A stretch of 64,000 bases of DNA from Alcaligenes faecalis (GCF_041521385.1 NZ_CP168006.1:2600295-2664294), one strand, 5' to 3'. Positions 36,164 to 45,567 are shown, numbered from the stretch's first letter. A program made the numbers and translations. The notes: a model not told the origin generated them from the sequence alone.

Positions 36164-36943
36164 TTAAGCCGCGTCACAGGCCAGTTCCAGGGCACGCAAG
36201 GTGGCGTGTGCCAGAACGTGGCCGTGACCGGCCTCAGGCAGAATATGCAGATTCGCCTGCATGCCTTGGGCCTGTAAGTGCGCTTGCAGTTTTTGCATGG
36301 AGGGCAGGGTTGGCACGCCATTTTTGCGCCCTTCTGGCCCCGCAGCCTGAGCATTTAGCGGGTACCAGGCCTCTGCGGCACCGGCCAGAATATCCACCTG
36401 TACTGGCTTGCCCAATGGCCCCAGTAAGGTCCAGATCAGGGGGGCGTGCCACCACAAAGAAGGGCTGGCGCACAGGTAATGATGGATGGGCAGACTGCGC
36501 TGGCTAAGGGCATACAGCACGAACAGACCGGCGTAGGAGTGGCCGTACAGGCTGATGCGTGAACGGGTCAGCGCAGGCTCCACGTTTTGGGCCAAGGCTA
36601 GCGCCATGCGTATTTGTTCGATCATGGCGGGCGCGCCACCCGCCTGCCATTGGGGGACGCGCGGGTCTTGCCATAAGCCGCCGTCCGGGCCGGGCGGGGT
36701 GTAATCCAGGGCGCGATAACGCGTGATCTGATCGCGTTCGCCCTGATAACCCAATGACAGAATCGCGCAGTGCTGCAAGGCGGGGTGGCCGCTTTCTTCC
36801 AGCAGTGGCAAGGTCCACTGGCCATCGAGCAGGCACAGCAAAGGCAGGGCACCCTGTTCAGGCTTGCCCTCCGGCAGGCGCAGCAAGACGTGATGCGGAT
36901 GGCCGCCCGCAGGCGGCAGTTCCAGTGCAATCAGGCGGGACAT
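36164..36943 (-). CDS. Fes/IroE-type siderophore esterase
   Basis: Esterase-D-family alpha/beta-hydrolase (259 residues), no signal peptide. The nucleophile elbow is GHSYAG and the catalytic His lies in PEAGHGHVL. The block ASPSLWWHAPLI is typical of ferric-enterobactin esterases. It is the last gene of the ferric-siderophore importer operon, 6 bp after the binding protein, so it probably hydrolyses the imported ferric catecholate in the cytosol. Confidence 0.86.
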   Translation of the reverse strand: MSRLIALELPPAGGHPHHVLLRLPEGKPEQGALPLLCLLDGQWTLPLLEESGHPALQHCAILSLGYQGERDQITRYRALDYTPPGPDGGLWQDPRVPQWQAGGAPAMIEQIRMALALAQNVEPALTRSRISLYGHSYAGLFVLYALSQRSLPIHHYLCASPSLWWHAPLIWTLLGPLGKPVQVDILAGAAEAWYPLNAQAAGPEGRKNGVPTLPSMQKLQAHLQAQGMQANLHILPEAGHGHVLAHATLRALELACDAA

Positions 36944-36949
36944 GAAGGC

Positions 36950-38083
36950 TTAGGAGGCGGGCTTCAGATCAATCATATAGGTGCCTTCCATCGGCACGGT
37001 CAGGAAGCGTTGATTCACTTCTTCCAGTGTTTTCAGGGCCGAGACACCTTCAAAACGCTCCGGGTGAATCCAGCTTGCCAGTGCCTCGATAAAGATCATG
37101 TGCAAAGGCGAATCGTTAAAGGCGTGCCAGATACCGTGGCTATTACCGCTGCGCACGGCGGGCAAGGCCTGCAGACGGTTGCCGTCAATAATGGCTTGCA
37201 AACTTTTGCGTGCCTGTTCTTCGCTGACGCCTGTGCCAATCGTCAAGCCGCCGGAGGTGGTGCGCTTGCCTGCGCCTGTGCCGGTGGCCACATAGACGAC
37301 AGGGGCGCGGGAATGGATGTATTCAAAGTTAAGTTTGCCGGTGGCGCTTTTCAGGACATCGGCGCCAATATTGTGGCCGCCAGCATAGGTGATCATGTCG
37401 TTGAAGGTGCCTGCACCGGGCGAGTTGCAGCAGTCTGTGCTGCCTGCATGGGCATGGACAAAAACGGGCGGATGATCTGCTTTGGGGAGATCGGCCAGTC
37501 GCTGGGCGACGCCCTGCATGTGCTCTTCGTAAAACTGGATGAACTCGTCGGTGCGTTCTTTTTCACCCACGGCGTAGCCCAATGCACGCAGGCTGGGTAC
37601 GGTGTTTTCCAGTGGATTGACAAAGAAGTCGATGACGATGACGGGCACCTTGGCGGCGGTTAGGCGCTGGATCAGGGCCGAGTCGCGCGTATCCTGGCCG
37701 GGTGTCAGGCCGGCAAAGGCGGCGGTCAGCACCACCAGGTCAGGACGCAGGGCCAAGGCTTGTTCTACCGAGAAGGTATCGGCCGTATGGCGTCCCACAA
37801 CGGGGATCTTGGCCAGTTGCGGGTAGCGTTTCAGATAGGTTTCGTACTCGTTGGAAAAGGAGGTTTTGAACTCGTCTGACCAGCCAGCAATCAGCGTGGC
37901 CGGTTCGGGGTGGACCAAAGCCAGCACGGGAAAGTGGCGTGCCTGGGTCAGTACAATGCGTTTGGCCGGGCCGGGCAGGGTAACGGTACGACCCATGGCA
38001 TCAGTAACTTCGATGGGCTGGGCTTGCACACCGAAAGGCAAGAGCAAGGTCAGCGACAACAGCAGGTGGCGCAGGATGTTCAT
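36950..38083 (-). CDS. Ferric-siderophore ABC transporter binding protein
   Basis: Periplasmic type-III (helical) binding protein, 377 residues. Signal peptide MNILRHLLLSLTLLLPFGVQA, then PIEVTDAMGRTVTLPGPAKRIVL, VGRHTADTFSVEQALALRPDLVVL and a C-terminal lobe. The ATG at 38083 is preceded by GGAGA; a GTG at 38101 overlapping the ATPase stop is less likely. It delivers ferric siderophore to the FecCD-type permease. Confidence 0.9.
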   Translation of the reverse strand: MNILRHLLLSLTLLLPFGVQAQPIEVTDAMGRTVTLPGPAKRIVLTQARHFPVLALVHPEPATLIAGWSDEFKTSFSNEYETYLKRYPQLAKIPVVGRHTADTFSVEQALALRPDLVVLTAAFAGLTPGQDTRDSALIQRLTAAKVPVIVIDFFVNPLENTVPSLRALGYAVGEKERTDEFIQFYEEHMQGVAQRLADLPKADHPPVFVHAHAGSTDCCNSPGAGTFNDMITYAGGHNIGADVLKSATGKLNFEYIHSRAPVVYVATGTGAGKRTTSGGLTIGTGVSEEQARKSLQAIIDGNRLQALPAVRSGNSHGIWHAFNDSPLHMIFIEALASWIHPERFEGVSALKTLEEVNQRFLTVPMEGTYMIDLKPAS

Positions 38084-38097
38084 GGGTTCTCCGAAGG

Positions 38098-38883
38098 TCA
38101 CAGCACAGGCTCTTGCAGCCCGTCGATAATGATTTGCAAGGTGCCTTGCGAGCAGCTTTCCACGCGGGCGCGCACCCCGTAAGCCTGGGCCAGTGAATTG
38201 GGGGTAATGACTTTGGACGGTTCCCCTTGCGCCAGCAGGCCGCCACCTTCAATCATCAGTGCATAGTCGCTATGGCGCAGGGCCACGTTCAGGTCATGCA
38301 GCACGATCAGGGTGATCAGTTTGTTGTCGTGGGTTTCCTGGGCCAGCAAATCCATTACGTGGAATTGATAGTTCAGGTCCAGGGCGGACAAGGGTTCATC
38401 GAGCAGCAGCAAAGTCGGCTTGCGGATCAAGGCTTGTGCCAGACCCACCAACTGTTTCTGGCCACCCGAGAGCTGGTCCAGATAGTGCATGGACAGGTGT
38501 GCAATGCCCAGGCGTTGCAGGATGTGCATGATGTGTTCGTGGTCCACATCGCGGGCGTGGCCGCCGGGTGCCGAGGCATTGGCCGCTACCAGCACGGATT
38601 CAAATACACGCAGGTGGACCGAGGCCGGTAAGGACTGGGGCAGGTACACCACTTTTTGGGCGCGCTGCTCGAAGCTGACACCGCTCAGCTCCTGGCCGTC
38701 CAGCAAGATCTCGCCAGTGGTGGGTTTGAGCAGTCCTGCCAGGGACTTGAGCAGGGTAGATTTACCGCTGCCATTGGGGCCCAGCAAAGCGACCAACTGA
38801 CCGGGTTGCAAGGGCTCGATGGTCAGTTGGGACAGGATTTCGCGTTTGCCGTAGGACAGGCTCAGATCGTGGACTTCAAGCAT
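38098..38883 (-). CDS. Ferric-siderophore ABC transporter ATPase (FepC-like)
   Basis: ATPase (261 residues): Walker A GPNGSGKSTLLKSL, signature LSGGQKQLVGLAQAL, Walker B TLLLLDEPLSALDLNYQ and H-loop VLHDLNVALRHSD. The FepC/FhuC pattern KVVYLPQSLPASVHLRVFE is present. It is placed 3 bp after the permease gene. Confidence 0.94.
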   Translation of the reverse strand: MLEVHDLSLSYGKREILSQLTIEPLQPGQLVALLGPNGSGKSTLLKSLAGLLKPTTGEILLDGQELSGVSFEQRAQKVVYLPQSLPASVHLRVFESVLVAANASAPGGHARDVDHEHIMHILQRLGIAHLSMHYLDQLSGGQKQLVGLAQALIRKPTLLLLDEPLSALDLNYQFHVMDLLAQETHDNKLITLIVLHDLNVALRHSDYALMIEGGGLLAQGEPSKVITPNSLAQAYGVRARVESCSQGTLQIIIDGLQEPVL

Positions 38884-38886
38884 GGT

Positions 38887-39939
38887 TCACTTTATTTGGC
38901 GGCGCAGCACAACGCCCAGGAAGAAGGGCACCCCCACCAGCGAGGTGACAATGCCAACTGGGATGATGATGCCCGGCACAATATTTTTCGAGGCAATCGA
39001 GGCCAGCGACAGAATCACCCCGCCCACCAGCGCACTGCCGGGCAAGTAAAAACGGTGGTCTTCACCAAACAGGCGGCGGGCAATATGCGGTGCAATCAGG
39101 CCCACAAAGCCGATGGTGCCGACAAAAGAGACGGCCAGCGCGGCCAGCAAACTGATACGCAGCAGGGATACCAGACGCAGCCGCGAGACGTTGATACCAA
39201 AGCTGGCCGCGCGGTCTTCGCCCAGACGCAGGGCAGTCAGCTTCCAGGTATCACGCAGCGACAGCGGCAGGATCAGCACAAAGACGGCCAGCATGATGCC
39301 AACCTTGCCCCAAGAGGAGCGCGACAGGCTGCCCATAGTCCAGAACACCAGCCCCTGCAGGGCTTCGGCGCTGGCTACAAACTGCACCAGCGAGACGAGT
39401 GCGTTGAAGGAGAACACCAGCGCAATGCCAAACAGCACCAGGTTGGCGGTGCTCATGGCACCCCAGCGGGCCACGGCATCGAGCAAAAAGGCGGAAAGCA
39501 AGGCAAAGATAAAGGCGTTGGCGGCAATGGTCCAGGCTTGCGGAATACCGGGAATCGAGAGGTCCAGCACAATGGCCAGGGATGCGCCAAAGGCCGCTGC
39601 CGAGGAAATCCCCAAGGTAAAAGGGCTGGCCAGCGGGTTATTCAGGATGGTCTGCATTTCCGCGCCGGACAGGCCCAGCGCCAGACCAATGGCCATGGCC
39701 ATCAGGGCATAAGGCAGGCGGATTTCCCAAACGATGACGCGGGTGGTCGGGTCGGACTGTTCCGGGTAGAACAGAGCGTGGCTAAGCTCACCCAAGCTAA
39801 GGCCCGACGGCCCCAACATGAAGTCGGCCACAATCGAGGCCAAAATCACAAGGACCAGCGCACCTACCAGGAGCCAGCGACGTCTGAGGATATGTTGATA
39901 GTCGGCCAGGGCAGGGGCCGGAACAGCGGATGTGGACAT
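38887..39939 (-). CDS. Ferric-siderophore ABC transporter permease (FecCD family)
   Basis: FecCD/BtuC-type permease (350 residues) with about ten helices. Hallmarks: RLPYALMAMAIGLALGLSGAEMQTILNNPLASPFTLGISSAAAFGA and GTIGFVGLIAPHIARRLFGEDHR. Only one such gene is present, so the channel is probably a homodimer, unlike E. coli FepD/FepG. I chose the ATG at 39939 because the longer start at 39987 lies upstream of a TATACT -10-like element and the Fur-like box. Confidence 0.92.
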   Translation of the reverse strand: MSTSAVPAPALADYQHILRRRWLLVGALVLVILASIVADFMLGPSGLSLGELSHALFYPEQSDPTTRVIVWEIRLPYALMAMAIGLALGLSGAEMQTILNNPLASPFTLGISSAAAFGASLAIVLDLSIPGIPQAWTIAANAFIFALLSAFLLDAVARWGAMSTANLVLFGIALVFSFNALVSLVQFVASAEALQGLVFWTMGSLSRSSWGKVGIMLAVFVLILPLSLRDTWKLTALRLGEDRAASFGINVSRLRLVSLLRISLLAALAVSFVGTIGFVGLIAPHIARRLFGEDHRFYLPGSALVGGVILSLASIASKNIVPGIIIPVGIVTSLVGVPFFLGVVLRRQIK

Positions 39940-39946
39940 TAAGTGG

Positions 39947-39965
39947 CTGAATGATAACCGTTTAC
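39947..39965 (-). promoter_or_regulatory. Candidate Fur box before the ferric-siderophore importer operon
   Basis: CTGAATGATAACCGTTTAC matches the Fur consensus at about 12 of 19 positions. It lies just downstream of a TATACT -10-like hexamer (39977-39982, minus strand) and just upstream of the permease ATG. It is weaker than the site at 29651. Confidence 0.5.
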
Positions 39966-40082
39966 ATAGAAAGAAAGTATAGTTCATTGGCTAGGGTCTG
40001 TTAACACTAAAAGCAGCCCACTGAGGCTAGGCTATTCGCGCTGGTAGACCGATACCGTGAGCGCGCTGACCGCGATTTATTT

Positions 40083-40838
40083 ATGCAGCTTGAACATCTG
40101 GATTTTCTTTCCCCATTGGGCCGACAGTATCGTCTGACTTTGGCCTGGCCGGACACGCCAACGCCTGCGGATGGCTGGCCATTGCTGTGTGTGCTTGATC
40201 TACCGCAATTTGACGCGGTGCTGGCGGCCTGTGAAGAGCAGACTCCACAAGCCTGTGCGGTGCTGGGGATCGGTTATGGCGGGCAGGTCTGGCGCGACCA
40301 GGACTTCACGCCCGCGCTCAATGGGGAAGCGGGCCACGCGCCGGATTTTCTGGCCATGATGCAAGACGTGTTCTTGCCTTGGGCCTACGCACAAGCACCG
40401 TTGAATGTGCAACGGCGTTTGCTCGGTGGTCATTCCCTGGGTGGCCTGTTTGCCTTGCAACTGCTGTATCAACAGCCAGAATTGTTTGATGCGCTGGTGG
40501 TCTCCAGCCCGTCGGTCTGGTGGGGGGATGGCTATCTGGCTCGACTGCTGGCCCAACCCTTGCCCAAGGCAGCCTTGACGATGCCTGTACAGTTCTCCGT
40601 TGGTGAGTACGAGCAAAGCCTGGGACCGGCAGAAGAGGCCATGCCCGAGGACAAGCGCGAACTGCGTCGCTTGCGTTTGCAAGAGCGCCGCATGGTGGAT
40701 GGCACCCGCGAACTGGCGCAGGCTTTGGCGCAACAACAAGGTGGTGAACCGCGTTTTCGCATCGTGCCGGGCTGCAATCACAGTCAGTCCGGTTTGGTTG
40801 CCTTGCCGCAAGGCTGTCTGGAATGGTTAGTTGAGTAG
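40083..40838 (+). CDS. Fes/IroE-type siderophore esterase
   Basis: Esterase-D-family hydrolase (251 residues), no signal peptide. Nucleophile elbow GGHSLGGLFALQLL, the block VVSSPSVWWGDGYL and His in PGCNHSQS. It is divergent from the importer operon and could share its Fur-like control region. It is similar in size and layout to the esterase at 36164-36943, making three such hydrolases in the window. Confidence 0.86.
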   Translation: MQLEHLDFLSPLGRQYRLTLAWPDTPTPADGWPLLCVLDLPQFDAVLAACEEQTPQACAVLGIGYGGQVWRDQDFTPALNGEAGHAPDFLAMMQDVFLPWAYAQAPLNVQRRLLGGHSLGGLFALQLLYQQPELFDALVVSSPSVWWGDGYLARLLAQPLPKAALTMPVQFSVGEYEQSLGPAEEAMPEDKRELRRLRLQERRMVDGTRELAQALAQQQGGEPRFRIVPGCNHSQSGLVALPQGCLEWLVE

Positions 40839-40892
40839 TCCTGTGTCTTCTTGCCCACCAATACGTGCAGCACGGTGATGGCATGTATCCTC

Positions 40893-40920
40893 TGAACGTA
40901 CCGGAGCAGACCCGTATAAT
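40893..40920 (+). promoter_or_regulatory. Putative sigma-70 promoter for the helicase gene
   Basis: A perfect TATAAT at 40915-40920 with a weak TGAACG 16 bp upstream. Transcription would start near 40927, giving a leader of about 70 nt before the ATG at 40996. Confidence 0.5.
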
Positions 40921-40995
40921 GCTGCTCATGCTGGCTTGAACCGGCTTTTCTGCCCTTCTCGTTCTCTTCTTCCCGTATTTTCAGGTCCCCGCCCT

Positions 40996-43900
40996 ATGGC
41001 TGCGCGTCGCGCTTCGTCTGTTTCCGATTCTCCCGTCTCTACTCAAGCGGGTTTGCTGCTCCATCCCCAATGGCTGGATTATCCGCGTCTGGAAGGTGTG
41101 GCTCGTCAGGTTGCCAAGAAAGCGCGTTTTCAGGACCGGGCAGGCATACGACGTGTATGGCTGAAAGCCTGGCGCTTGCCGCAGGATGCCGCTTTTTTCA
41201 ATCAGATCATCGCTGCTGAGCTGGGCTTGCAGGATGCGGACCAGCGCCTGGAGTCCCAAGGAGTGCCTCAGGTTGTGATTCGTACCCTGCGCCTGCTCTA
41301 TCAAATGAGTGCAGACAAGCTGGAGGCGGATGTTTATGACGCCCTGCGCGAGCAACTGCTTGAACAGCGTGGCCAATTGGCGGGTGCCATTGCTTCCCAG
41401 TCTTTGCCCTTAAGCGAGAACTGGCCCGACGCTGAACGTGGTCCACGCTTGCTGGCTTTGTTGCAGGCCTGGCAGTCCTGGCCCCTGGCCCAAACCTATT
41501 TGTGGCAGTTGCAGGCCGAGCAGCGCGACCGCGAGCAACGCAGTCAGCGTTGGGAACAGGCTCAGAAAGAACGTGAACAAGCGCGCCAAAAAGAACAAAA
41601 CGACAAGCAGCGTAAGCTCGCGCAAGCCCAGGAACGCTTGGCAGCCTGGTTGAAAGAGCAGGGTTGTGAGCCGCAGCGCATTACCCTGGCGGCTTTTGAG
41701 GGTCTGCAGGCGGGTGAGCCTGCCCATTGGTTCATGACGGTGTATGGCCGCAATGCCAGTGCCGCTGTCTTGACCCAGGAATTCAAGTTGGATGCCGAGC
41801 AGCAGGCGTTGCTGTTGCAGGCCCAGGCACAACGTCAGGAGCGTCAGCGTGAGCAACGCCAGCAGCGTTGGGCCTGGGAGCAGGAGTGTATCGGTTCGGA
41901 AGAAACCATGGCCTTGTTGGGTATTACCCGTCAGGAATATGAGCGGTGGCTGGCCGATCGCCGTTTGCCCAGCACCAAGCTGGAAGTGCGTGGCGGAGCC
42001 GCTGGCGGGCGTGATCGTATTGCCCATCATCCAGATTTGTTGGCGGCGATCGATCAAAGCCAGATTGAGCAATGGCGCGAGCAATATGCCGGCACCTTGA
42101 GCAATCGTGAACGGGCGCAGTATCAACGAGCCGCTGACCGCGCCCGCACGCAATGGCGTCAGCAACAAGTGCTGAACCAGATAAAGACGCAAGAGGCGTG
42201 CGATTACGACATTGATCCGGAAGATCCCTTGCGCCTGTGGTGGCACAAGGATTTGTGGCTGGCCGTGAATGTTCCTGTAGCGGGCGAGCGTCAGCACTGG
42301 CGCGCCAATGTGCGTATGCAGGCCGCCGTGCCATTGCCACGTACCGGCTCGGAGCTGGACCGATTGCCCGCCCGCGTCACGGTTTTGTTCAATACGGCAG
42401 CTCAAAACCGTCTGTCCCAGCGTCTGGAAGATTCGCTGGATGCGTTTTTGCAAACCCAGCGCCCCTTGATTGATGGCTCGTCCTTTCTGGAGCTGGCCAA
42501 AGCCTTGCGTATGGCCTTGGAAGAGGGGATCGAGCAACAGGAAATCGAGGCCGGGGATTTTGAAAAGCGCCTGCTCAATGGCCCGGTGCGCCGCATTCTG
42601 GAAAGTGTGGAGCAGCAGCGCGCTCAAGATCTGATGCGCCTGGGCGATTTCCCGGAAATGTTCAGCCTGGCCCGAGGCATCCGCCGCCATCTGGTGTTCC
42701 GTTTGGGGCCAACCAACTCGGGCAAGACGCACGAAGCTCTGGAAGCCCTGATGGAAGCGCGATCCGGTGTGTACTTGGCACCGCTGCGATTGCTGGCCAT
42801 GGAAGTGCGTGATCGTCTGATGAGTGCCGGTATTCCCTGCAATCTGGTGACGGGCGAAGAACGCGTGATGGTGCCCGGTGCCCAGCACACCGCCTGCACA
42901 GTCGAGATGATGGACCCTACGATGGAAGTGCGTGTGGCCGTCCTGGACGAGATTCAAATGTTGCAAGACGAGCAGCGTGGCTGGGCCTGGACGGCCGCCT
43001 TGGTGGGGGTTCCGGCTCGTACTCTGTTTGTCTGTGGGGATGCCTCGGTCTTGCGTCCGTGCGAGCGTCTGGTGCGCGCCATGGAAGAGACCATGGAGCT
43101 GGAATTTACCGAACGCAAAACTCCCCTGGAGGTCATGCCTTATCCAGTGGAGCCGCCACGAGCCACAGGCAAACAAGGGCGTCAGGAAGCGCCGTGGCGT
43201 GGTCGTAAAGACCGTCAACGCGAGGCTCAGGGCGTGTCCAAGGGCGATGCGGTGGTGGCCTTTACCCGTAAGGACGTACTGACGCTCAGTGCTCGTTACC
43301 GTGCTCAAGGCTGGAAAGTCGCCACCATTTACGGCGCGCTGGCACCGGAAGTGCGCCGCACCGAGTCCGAACGATTCTCCCAAGGCGAGGCCGATGTGCT
43401 GGTGGCCACCGATGCCATTGGCATGGGCTTGAACCTGCCGATTCGCCGAGTGTTGTTCTCGACGGTGCATAAGTTCGATGGCCGCTCCATGCGTGCCCTG
43501 AACGCCACCGAAGTGCGCCAGATTGCCGGACGGGCAGGGCGTTATGGCCTGTACCCCAAAGGCTATGTGGGGGCGATGGACAAGCAGGACTTGAACCATA
43601 TTCGCACCCAGTTGCAAAGCGACGCCCCCAGTGTGGATTTGCGCTTGCCCATTGCACCCAGCCCCGAGCATGTGCAGGCGCTGGCCTCTTTACTGGATAA
43701 CCACAATATCGGCGCGGTGCTCCAGTACTTTGCGCAGAAAGTGGCTTCCGATAGCCCCTTGTTCCAGACAGCGGGTTTGAAAGACGCTATCGAGCTGGGC
43801 TTTTGTGTAGACCGTCTGGCCCCCAAGCTGGAGTTGCGTGAGAAGTTCACCTTTGCCTGTGCGCCGGTGTCTGTGGACAAGGATACGGAGCTGGATTACT

Positions 43901-44196
43901 TCAAGCGTTGCCTGTCAGCCTATGTGGCGCAACGCCCCATGGCCTTGCCACCGGCGCCGTCCTGGTTGAAATCCGCCAGTCCCTCTCGTCTGGAAGATGC
44001 CGAATTGCTGAGCAAGCAGATCAGCCTCTATGCCTGGTTCAGCATGAAGTTCCCGCACGTGTTTGACCAAGGTCCCTGGTTGCCGGAAGTGCGCTCCCAG
44101 GTCAGCCGCTTTATTGAACGCAGCCTGCTGCATCAGAGTGGTTTTGGGCAGACCAGCCGCGAGGCATTCGGGACTCCGTCGCCGGGTAGACGTTAA
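40996..44196 (+). CDS. SUV3-like DExH-box RNA helicase, large
   Basis: A 1066-residue protein. The helicase core lies in the C-terminal half: GPTNSGKT near residue 572 (SUV3-type motif I), LDEIQM near 651 (motif II), TDAIGMGLN, and QIAGRAGR near 840 (motif VI). This set is characteristic of the mitochondrial SUV3 degradosome helicase. The N-terminal 570 residues are unfamiliar and include a highly charged coiled-coil stretch (about 195-310, rich in Q, R and E). A low-complexity basic insert (KQGRQEAPWRGRKDRQREAQG) lies between the two RecA lobes. A role in RNA turnover is inferred. A TTG at 40936 is an alternative start. Confidence 0.85.
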   Translation: MAARRASSVSDSPVSTQAGLLLHPQWLDYPRLEGVARQVAKKARFQDRAGIRRVWLKAWRLPQDAAFFNQIIAAELGLQDADQRLESQGVPQVVIRTLRLLYQMSADKLEADVYDALREQLLEQRGQLAGAIASQSLPLSENWPDAERGPRLLALLQAWQSWPLAQTYLWQLQAEQRDREQRSQRWEQAQKEREQARQKEQNDKQRKLAQAQERLAAWLKEQGCEPQRITLAAFEGLQAGEPAHWFMTVYGRNASAAVLTQEFKLDAEQQALLLQAQAQRQERQREQRQQRWAWEQECIGSEETMALLGITRQEYERWLADRRLPSTKLEVRGGAAGGRDRIAHHPDLLAAIDQSQIEQWREQYAGTLSNRERAQYQRAADRARTQWRQQQVLNQIKTQEACDYDIDPEDPLRLWWHKDLWLAVNVPVAGERQHWRANVRMQAAVPLPRTGSELDRLPARVTVLFNTAAQNRLSQRLEDSLDAFLQTQRPLIDGSSFLELAKALRMALEEGIEQQEIEAGDFEKRLLNGPVRRILESVEQQRAQDLMRLGDFPEMFSLARGIRRHLVFRLGPTNSGKTHEALEALMEARSGVYLAPLRLLAMEVRDRLMSAGIPCNLVTGEERVMVPGAQHTACTVEMMDPTMEVRVAVLDEIQMLQDEQRGWAWTAALVGVPARTLFVCGDASVLRPCERLVRAMEETMELEFTERKTPLEVMPYPVEPPRATGKQGRQEAPWRGRKDRQREAQGVSKGDAVVAFTRKDVLTLSARYRAQGWKVATIYGALAPEVRRTESERFSQGEADVLVATDAIGMGLNLPIRRVLFSTVHKFDGRSMRALNATEVRQIAGRAGRYGLYPKGYVGAMDKQDLNHIRTQLQSDAPSVDLRLPIAPSPEHVQALASLLDNHNIGAVLQYFAQKVASDSPLFQTAGLKDAIELGFCVDRLAPKLELREKFTFACAPVSVDKDTELDYFKRCLSAYVAQRPMALPPAPSWLKSASPSRLEDAELLSKQISLYAWFSMKFPHVFDQGPWLPEVRSQVSRFIERSLLHQSGFGQTSREAFGTPSPGRR

Positions 44197-44286
44197 GTCG
44201 TTTGAATCGAGTAATGACCAAAGAAACGGGAGCAAAAGCCGGTAGGCTCAATTCGGTTTATATCGTTTGATACACTATGCCTTGTG

Positions 44287-44350
44287 CGGACGTGTCCGTA
44301 CGGTCCGGTTAAGGGGTACCATGCCCCTATCCCTGCGCCAGTTCTGGCGC
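44287..44350 (+). promoter_or_regulatory. Three consecutive hairpins in the leader of the MFS exporter gene
   Basis: Perfect stems in a row: CGGAC-GT-GTCCG (44287-44298), AGGGG-N7-CCCCT (44312-44328) and GCGCCAG-TT-CTGGCGC (44335-44350), ending 23 bp before the ATG. A TACACT -10-like element lies just upstream. The ATG itself lacks a good ribosome site. An attenuator or regulatory RNA leader is possible. Confidence 0.5.
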
Positions 44351-44373
44351 CCTCCTGTTTTCCAAAGCTATCT

Positions 44374-45567
44374 ATGAATTACCGCAAGCTGACCTTGGTG
44401 TTGGCGGCGTTGGCGATGCTGGGGCCTTTTGCTACCGATGCCTATCTGCCGTCCTTTCACCGTATCGGTGTCGAATTTTCCGTTGACCAGTCAATGGTTC
44501 AGCAGACCCTGAGTCTGTACCTGTTTGGTTTTGCCTTCATGAGCCTGTTCTGGGGCATGTTGTCCGACAGTTTCGGGCGGCGTCCCGTGATCCTGGCTTC
44601 GCTGATCCTGTTTCTGATCGGCTCGATTGGTTCGGCGCTGGCCCCCAGTTTTTCCTGGCTTTTGTTTTTCCGCATGGTTCAAGGCTGTTCGGCAGGTGCC
44701 GGGCGGGTGGTCGGTCAGGCCTTGGCGCGTGACTGTGTACAGGGTGTGACGGCCCAGCGCCTGTTTGCCCATATCACCATGGTGTTTAGCCTGGCCCCAG
44801 CGATTGCGCCGGTGGTGGGCGGGTATTTAAGCAGCTATTCGGGCTGGCGTTCCGTGTTCTGGATGCTGACGGTGCTAAGCATCGGCCTGATTGCGCTGTG
44901 TTGGCGACAACTGCCTGAAACCTTGCCTGTGGCATCGCGCCAGCCCTTGAAACTGTGGGTGATTCTGGCTAATTATGCCCGCGCCTTGAGCAATGGCCGC
45001 TTCGTTCTGGCCATCTCGGCCATTGCGTTCGCTTTTGGCGGCTTTGCCTTGTACATTTCGTCGGCGGCCAGTTTTGTGATTGGTGTGCTGGGCCTGACAG
45101 AAACCGCCTTTGCCTGGCTGTTTCTGCCCTTTATTGGCGGCATGCTGGGCGGCTCCATTCTGAATGCCCGTTTTGCCGAAAAGCTGGCCCCGGCCCGCAT
45201 GATTCGTCTGGGCCTGTCCATCATGCTGGCTGGTGCAACCTTCAACACGGTGTACAACCTGCTGTTCCAGGCTGAAGTGCCTTGGGCTGTGATGCCCATT
45301 TTTGTGTATGCCTTTGGCATGTCCATGGCTCTGCCGGGCATGACGGTGGTGACTTTGGGCACCTTCCCCACCATGCGCGGTCTGGCCTCCTCGGTACAAA
45401 GTGCTTGGCAAATGCTTTTGTTTGCCACCGTGTCCGGGGTGGTGGCCCCGCTGCTGTTCGACAGCGGCTTGTTGCTGGCCTTGGGCATGTTGTGTGCGGC
45501 CGCCCTGTCGGCCGGGTTCTGGTGGTGCAGCCAGTTCCGTTCCAGGTCTACCGACGCCTCCGCCTAA
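44374..45567 (+). CDS. Bcr/CflA-type multidrug MFS exporter
   Basis: Drug:H+ antiporter of the DHA1 family (397 residues, 12 helices). Family blocks: LAMLGPFATDAYLPSF, the loop GMLSDSFGRRPVILASL and VQGCSAGAGRVVGQALARDCVQG. The ATG at 44374 gives the normal N-terminus; the frame is open upstream through the hairpin leader but without homology. A siderophore or antibiotic could be the substrate; neither is shown. Confidence 0.9.
   Translation: MNYRKLTLVLAALAMLGPFATDAYLPSFHRIGVEFSVDQSMVQQTLSLYLFGFAFMSLFWGMLSDSFGRRPVILASLILFLIGSIGSALAPSFSWLLFFRMVQGCSAGAGRVVGQALARDCVQGVTAQRLFAHITMVFSLAPAIAPVVGGYLSSYSGWRSVFWMLTVLSIGLIALCWRQLPETLPVASRQPLKLWVILANYARALSNGRFVLAISAIAFAFGGFALYISSAASFVIGVLGLTETAFAWLFLPFIGGMLGGSILNARFAEKLAPARMIRLGLSIMLAGATFNTVYNLLFQAEVPWAVMPIFVYAFGMSMALPGMTVVTLGTFPTMRGLASSVQSAWQMLLFATVSGVVAPLLFDSGLLLALGMLCAAALSAGFWWCSQFRSRSTDASA

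Noticed and set aside
38656..39942. A 428-codon open frame opposite the FepC-like ATPase and FecCD permease.
   Set aside because: Gln/Gly/Arg/His-rich shadow of two well-supported genes.
41410..43671. A 753-codon open frame on the strand opposite the helicase gene.
   Set aside because: It is a mirror of a high-GC coding sequence; its translation is low-complexity (His, Gln, Leu, Gly) without motifs, and the sense strand encodes clear helicase motifs.
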